Below, piece after piece: positions 6,525 through 8,047 of a stretch of DNA of 8,047 nt. The number at the start of each line of letters is the position of its first letter. Position 1 is the first letter of the stretch. Source of the stretch: an uncultured Muribaculum sp. (GTDB lineage: Bacteria; Bacteroidota; Bacteroidia; Bacteroidales; Muribaculaceae). The notes beneath the pieces were generated by a model. That model ran no database searches, was not told where the DNA came from, and saw only the letters and a program-made list of their open reading frames with translations. The translations under genes and the position numbers were made by a program. The stretch lies in contig CAJUTE010000078.1 of NCBI GenBank assembly GCA_910589555.1, positions 1-8,047 on the forward strand. Reading direction: 5' to 3'.

Positions 6525-6564
6525 AAAAAAAGTCGCATAAAATTACAAAATTTCAGCGACTTTT
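6525..6564 (-). terminator. Rho-independent terminator after bcp
   Basis: On the minus strand AAAAGTCGC (6564-6556) pairs perfectly with GCGACTTTT (6536-6528) across a 19-base AT-rich loop, and the T-run continues to 6525. It lies 31 bases after the bcp stop and 41 bases before the sulfatase ATG. It therefore ends the bcp transcript, and any sulfatase promoter must overlap or follow it. The loop contains TAATTTTA, one base from the -7 consensus. Confidence 0.8.
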
Positions 6565-6594
6565 AAAAATGTAACCGGAATCGGTTGTATATGT

Positions 6595-7050
6595 TTATTT
6601 CTTCAATAGCTCAATCAGCTGCGGTGCGGCATTTTTGGTGTCGACTTTTGAGATGATGTGGGTTATGCGGTGGTCGGCGTCGGTCACGAAGGTTGTTCTG
6701 ACTGTGCCCATATACTCGCGTCCTGCCATTTTCTTCTTCTGCCATACTCCAAATGCTTGGTTCACTTCAGTTGAAGGGTCGCTCAGAAGCAGGAACGGCA
6801 ATGAATGCTTTGCCGCAAACTTTTCGTGGCTTGCTGAGGAGTCTTTGCTTATGCCTATGATCTTGTATCCGAGATCGGTCAATTCTGCATTGTAGTCGCG
6901 CAGTGAGCAAGCTTCGGCTGTGCATCCGGGGGTGTTGTCTTTAGGGTAGAAATATATAATGAGCGGAGTGCCGTTGAACTCCGAGCTCTTTACCTCGTTG
7001 CCTGCTTGGTCGAGTCCGAGGATTTCAGGGATTTTGTCGCCTATTTCCAT
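6595..7050 (-). CDS. bcp: Thioredoxin-dependent thiol peroxidase (Bcp/PrxQ-type peroxiredoxin)
   Basis: This 151-residue cytoplasmic peroxiredoxin reduces hydrogen peroxide and organic hydroperoxides and is recycled by thioredoxin. The active-site motif FYPKDNTPGCTAEAC spans residues 34-48. C43 is the peroxidatic cysteine, supported by T40 and P36. C48, five residues on, is the resolving cysteine of the atypical two-cysteine PrxQ/Bcp class. The conserved arginine is R118 in GTVRTTFV (115-122). Length and fold order are standard for the family, and no signal peptide is present. The ATG at 7050 gives the typical N-terminus MEIGDKIPE. It lies 57 bases after the methyltransferase stop with no terminator between, so readthrough from that gene is possible. 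The gap is very AT-rich (TATATAATATATATAAT) and could also carry a promoter. A strong hairpin terminates it. Confidence 0.96.
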   Translation of the reverse strand: MEIGDKIPEILGLDQAGNEVKSSEFNGTPLIIYFYPKDNTPGCTAEACSLRDYNAELTDLGYKIIGISKDSSASHEKFAAKHSLPFLLLSDPSTEVNQAFGVWQKKKMAGREYMGTVRTTFVTDADHRITHIISKVDTKNAAPQLIELLKK

Positions 7051-7107
7051 GATTTTATGTTTTTGGGATTATATATATTATATAGTATGAGTAACAATCC
7101 ATGCATC

Positions 7108-7923
7108 TTATTGTTGCGCTGCGCCCGGTGCCCGAAGCTCCCAGAAAGCCACGGCGGCAGCTGCGGCTACATTTAGCGAATCCACGTTATGCGACATTGG
7201 GATGCGTGCCACGTAGTCGGCGCTCTCGATCGCTTTCGCGCTTAGACCGTCGCCCTCGGTGCCCATAATTATGGCAAGGCGTGGCTCGCTTTTCAGCAAG
7301 GGGTTGTCGATGGCGACTGAATTGTCGGTAAGCGCCATCGCGACGGTTTTGAATCCGAGGCGGTTCATGGTGTCGGCGGTGGAGTCGATCCAGGTCCAAG
7401 GCACGAGAAACACTGAGCCCATCGACACTCTTACCGAACGTCGGTTCAGCGGGTCGCAAGAATCTGGGGTGAGAAGGACGGCATCTATTCCGAGAGCTGC
7501 CGCCGAGCGGAAAATGGCGCCGATATTGGTGGTGTCGGTGACTCCGTCGATGATGACCACGCGTTTTGCGCCGGAGCACACCTCCTCAGGCGTAAGCACC
7601 GACGGACGCTGCATGGCGCACAGCACTCCGCGTGTCAAGGTGTAGCCGGTGAGGGAGGCGAGGGTTTCTCTTGAGCCTGTGTAGACCGGAGTGTCGCCTA
7701 TGCGTGATATGATGTCGGCGGCATCGCCGGTTATGTGTTTCTCCTCACACAATAGCGCAGTGGGAAGATAACCGGCATCAAGCGCCACGCGTATCACTTT
7801 GGGGCTTTCGGCGATGAACATCCCTGCGTTGCGGTTGTGCTTGTCGCCGAGTTCGCGCTCGGTCATCGAGGCAAACATTCTTACACGAGGGTCGGTGATG
7901 GATGAGATTTCAATCAGATTCAT
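7108..7923 (-). CDS. TrmH/SpoU-family RNA 2'-O-methyltransferase
   Basis: The 271-residue product belongs to the SPOUT class, which uses S-adenosylmethionine to methylate ribose 2'-OH groups in tRNA or rRNA. The three SpoU motifs are present. Motif 1 is DGVTDTTNIGAIFRSA (126-141), with N133, G135 and catalytic R139. Motif 2 is IIMGTEGDGLS (218-228), with E223 and G226. Motif 3 is IPMSHNVDSLNVAAAAA (241-257), with S249-L-N-V. These form the knotted cofactor site. Residues about 17-108 form the N-terminal L30e-like substrate-binding domain (AESPKVIRVAL and similar). The exact target (tRNA Gm18, 23S G2251 or another) cannot be told from sequence. I choose the ATG at 7923 (MNLIEISS). The in-frame ATG at 7983 lies inside the preceding terminator; one at 7941 (MISPKP) is a possible alternative. 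It follows a tRNA-Arg gene. Confidence 0.92.
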   Translation of the reverse strand: MNLIEISSITDPRVRMFASMTERELGDKHNRNAGMFIAESPKVIRVALDAGYLPTALLCEEKHITGDAADIISRIGDTPVYTGSRETLASLTGYTLTRGVLCAMQRPSVLTPEEVCSGAKRVVIIDGVTDTTNIGAIFRSAAALGIDAVLLTPDSCDPLNRRSVRVSMGSVFLVPWTWIDSTADTMNRLGFKTVAMALTDNSVAIDNPLLKSEPRLAIIMGTEGDGLSAKAIESADYVARIPMSHNVDSLNVAAAAAVAFWELRAPGAAQQ

Positions 7924-7966
7924 TGGCTTTGGTGATATCATGGGAAGAAGGACCGTGATTAAAGAT

Positions 7967-7994
7967 AAAAAGCCGGGCATCACTGCTCGGCTTT
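7967..7994 (-). terminator. Rho-independent terminator after tRNA-Arg
   Basis: On the minus strand AAAGCCGAGC (7994-7985) pairs with GCCCGGCTTT (7978-7969) with a single mismatch and a six-base loop, followed by T5 ending at 7967. It begins three bases after the tRNA 3' end. It separates the tRNA transcript from the methyltransferase gene, though some readthrough could feed that gene. Confidence 0.85.
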
Positions 7995-7996
7995 CG

Positions 7997-8047
7997 TGAC
8001 TCCTACAGGATTCAAACCTGTAACCTTCTGATCCGTAGTCAGATGCT
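7997..8047 (-). tRNA. tRNA-Arg(ACG), 3' part, cut by the window edge
   Basis: The minus strand shows the 3' two thirds of a tRNA. The anticodon stem is TCTGA/TCAGA (8043-8039 with 8031-8027), enclosing loop CTACGGA. Its anticodon ACG (8036-8034) reads arginine CGN codons after A-to-I editing. Then come a five-base variable loop AGGTT, a T-arm ACAGG-TTTGAAT-CCTGT (8021-8005), the 3' acceptor strand AGGAGTC (8004-7998) and discriminator A (7997). CCA is not encoded (CGA follows), as is common in Bacteroidetes. The 5' acceptor strand and most of the D-arm lie beyond position 8047, so acceptor pairing cannot be checked. Confidence 0.92.

Noticed and set aside
7187..7645. Open frames of about 130 codons on both strands
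   Set aside because: They overlap the SpoU motifs of the RNA methyltransferase; their Arg/His-rich translation is typical of a wrong reading frame.
7924..7983. Upstream ATG at 7983 as start of the RNA methyltransferase
   Set aside because: It lies in the loop of the tRNA-Arg terminator and would add a 20-residue hydrophobic tail not typical of the family; MNLIEISS at 7923 fits better.
1..8047. Novel defence, CRISPR, mobile or biosynthetic system
   Set aside because: No repeat-spacer array, transposase, integrase, toxin-antitoxin pair, nuclease or unusual enzyme cluster was found; nearly all genes are recognisable housekeeping functions.

Overview
The window looks like chromosomal DNA from a gut Bacteroidales bacterium, most likely of the Muribaculaceae (Duncaniella/Muribaculum type). 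This rests on a DUF4831-family exported protein, a serine-type sulfatase, TAnnTTTG promoter elements of the Bacteroidetes kind, mostly absent Shine-Dalgarno sequences and a tRNA without an encoded CCA. The family assignment is an inference; no 16S or marker gene is present.

Layout. Positions 1-425 are non-coding and rich in inverted repeats: a REP-like hairpin at 110-175, a terminator for the leftward operon at 222-257, and a nested inverted-repeat structure at 282-403. Next come two leftward genes, a bifunctional NAD(P)H-hydrate repair enzyme (1545-3056) followed by a DUF4831 exported protein (426-1511). A compact divergent promoter region (3057-3157) separates them from the rightward operon hpt (3158-3703), adk (3721-4326) and an unrecognised helical protein (4329-4904). 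That operon ends at a strong bidirectional terminator (5038-5068), shared with the convergent sulfatase gene (5075-6484). Further right, still leftward, lie a Bcp-type peroxiredoxin (6595-7050, with its own terminator at 6525-6564), a TrmH/SpoU-family RNA 2'-O-methyltransferase (7108-7923), a terminator (7967-7994) and the 3' part of a tRNA-Arg(ACG) that runs off the right edge.

How the genes fit together. Most are housekeeping genes. Hpt salvages hypoxanthine/guanine to nucleotides and Adk balances adenylates. The Nnr protein repairs hydrated NAD(P)H, Bcp removes peroxides, and the methyltransferase modifies RNA next to a tRNA gene. The sulfatase is the one gene tied to glycan foraging in the gut. 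I found no defence system, prophage, insertion sequence, CRISPR or biosynthetic cluster. The most unusual points are the hairpin-dense left edge, the missing basic n-region and odd start of the sulfatase, and the unknown gene at the place where obgE might be expected after adk.
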